This document shows positions 5,956 through 6,394 of a stretch of 6,394 nucleotides of DNA, in pieces (position 1 is the first letter of the stretch; the number at the start of each line of letters is the position of its first letter). The notes under the pieces are model-generated. The model was given only the letters and a program-made list of their open reading frames with translations. It ran no database searches and was not told the DNA's origin. The position numbers and the translations under genes are program-made. The stretch comes from Caryophanales bacterium UBA7581 (GTDB lineage: Bacteria; Bacillota_I; Bacilli_A; RFN20; CAG-826): NCBI GenBank assembly GCA_002477825.1, contig DLKT01000022.1, positions 1 through 6,394 of the forward strand, written 5' to 3'.

Positions 5956-6300
5956 CTATTCAAAGAAAGAAACAAACTGTTCAAATGCCAGCTTTTGATG
6001 ACGAAAATAAGTTGCGCGCGATAAAAGCGGTAAATAATTCATACTTTGATAATCTTTTTGATTAAACAACTCTTTTTTAATGATCATTGACCAGTCCACT
6101 GGCAAGGCATTAATTGCGGAATCGACATAAGATACAAATTGTTGAGGATCTAATTTTACTATCTTACCAATCAATTGCACTTGCATTGTAGGAAAATCAT
6201 TGTCCGTATTTTGAATTGCTAAAAAAAGCGTTGCCTTTTGATAAAGGGAATAAATATCATTTGCCTTCTTTCTTAACATCCGTAAAGATTCGTTTTTCAT
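5956..6300 (-). CDS. Small helical protein with a possible C-terminal helix-turn-helix
   Basis: The 114-residue protein has no signal peptide or membrane segment and is probably cytosolic. The N-terminal two thirds are helical (MLRKKANDIYSLYQKATLF; then a region ending VDWSMIIKKELF). The C-terminal part, SRATYFRHQKLAFEQFVSFF (residues 94-113), looks like the recognition helix of sigma region 4 or ArpU-like phage regulators, where S/T-x-x-T-(Y/F)-(Y/F)-R followed by an Ala and a Phe is common. From memory it also recalls small Mollicutes proteins of the MG284/MPN403 type. It is the first gene of the operon in view, with a likely promoter upstream, so a local regulator is plausible. SD AGGTGA is 13 nt from the ATG, longer than ideal; a second ATG at codon 8 lacks an SD. 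The regulator role is a guess. Confidence 0.7.
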   Translation of the reverse strand: MKNESLRMLRKKANDIYSLYQKATLFLAIQNTDNDFPTMQVQLIGKIVKLDPQQFVSYVDSAINALPVDWSMIIKKELFNQKDYQSMNYLPLLSRATYFRHQKLAFEQFVSFFE

Positions 6301-6310
6301 AGTTAACTAT
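6299..6310. promoter_or_regulatory. 12-bp perfect palindrome at the start of the operon
   Basis: ATAGTTAACTAT is a perfect 12-bp palindrome lying between the SD and the ATG of the first gene and including the first two bases of that codon. It explains the long SD-start spacing. Because it has no loop, it is more likely to be a DNA site than an RNA hairpin. A bound regulator there would block transcription, but this is only a suggestion. Confidence 0.35.
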
Positions 6311-6385
6311 TTTTCACCTCTTGTTTCTTTACTATTTATCTACGCAATAAAAAAGAAAATTCCTATATTTTGCTCAAGAAAAGTG

Positions 6386-6394
6386 ATTGTACCA
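6386..6394 (-). promoter_or_regulatory. Extended -10 element, likely promoter of the six-gene operon
   Basis: The minus strand begins, at the window edge, with TGGTACAAT: TGn followed by TACAAT, five of six matches to the -10 consensus. It has the same form as the acpP promoter (TGGTATAAT). The -35 would lie outside the window. Predicted transcription starts about 80 nt before the first start codon. No coding sequence is seen between 6301 and 6394. Confidence 0.45.

Noticed and set aside
1..6394. CRISPR array, insertion sequence or prophage module
   Set aside because: No regularly spaced repeats, transposase, terminal inverted repeats or integrase are visible anywhere in the window.

Overview
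The window looks like chromosomal DNA from a low-GC Gram-positive bacterium, most likely Bacilli/Erysipelotrichia or a neighbouring Tenericutes-like lineage. The reasons are very AT-rich DNA, strong AGGAG-type Shine-Dalgarno (SD) sites, sigma-A promoters with extended -10 (TGn) elements, a Bacillus-like tRNA-Glu, and tightly packed genes. Tryptophan codons are TGG and one gene ends in TGA, so there is no sign of the mycoplasma code. The genus cannot be fixed from this sequence.

Left part (1-626, all minus strand): an acyl carrier protein gene is followed by a small tRNA unit, tRNA-Asn(GUU) then tRNA-Glu(UUC). The tRNA unit has its own promoter, a leader hairpin and an intrinsic terminator. 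The acpP leader is odd: its only good SD lies 30 nt from the start codon, with an 18-nt hairpin in between.

Middle (682-3014): rtcB, an RNA ligase with all its catalytic motifs, is divergent from a predicted transcription regulator with a ribbon-helix-helix-like N-terminus and a WYL sensor domain. They share a 149-bp intergenic region. The layout recalls the rtcR/rtcBA arrangement of enterobacteria but with an unrelated regulator class, so WYL control of RNA repair is a reasonable hypothesis.

Right part (3018-6300, all minus strand): six tightly spaced or overlapping genes form one apparent operon, entering from a likely promoter at the right edge. In transcription order they encode a small possibly DNA-binding protein, a secreted beta-rich protein, a single-pass membrane protein, a four-TM protein, a three-TM protein and another single-pass protein. 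Topology and gene order suggest a very diverged TadB/TadC plus TadE/F-like (type II secretion/pilus-related) envelope machine, without an ATPase in view. That assignment is inference; none of the six is recognised by strong motifs. The operon ends 3 nt from the convergent end of the WYL gene, with no terminator visible between them.
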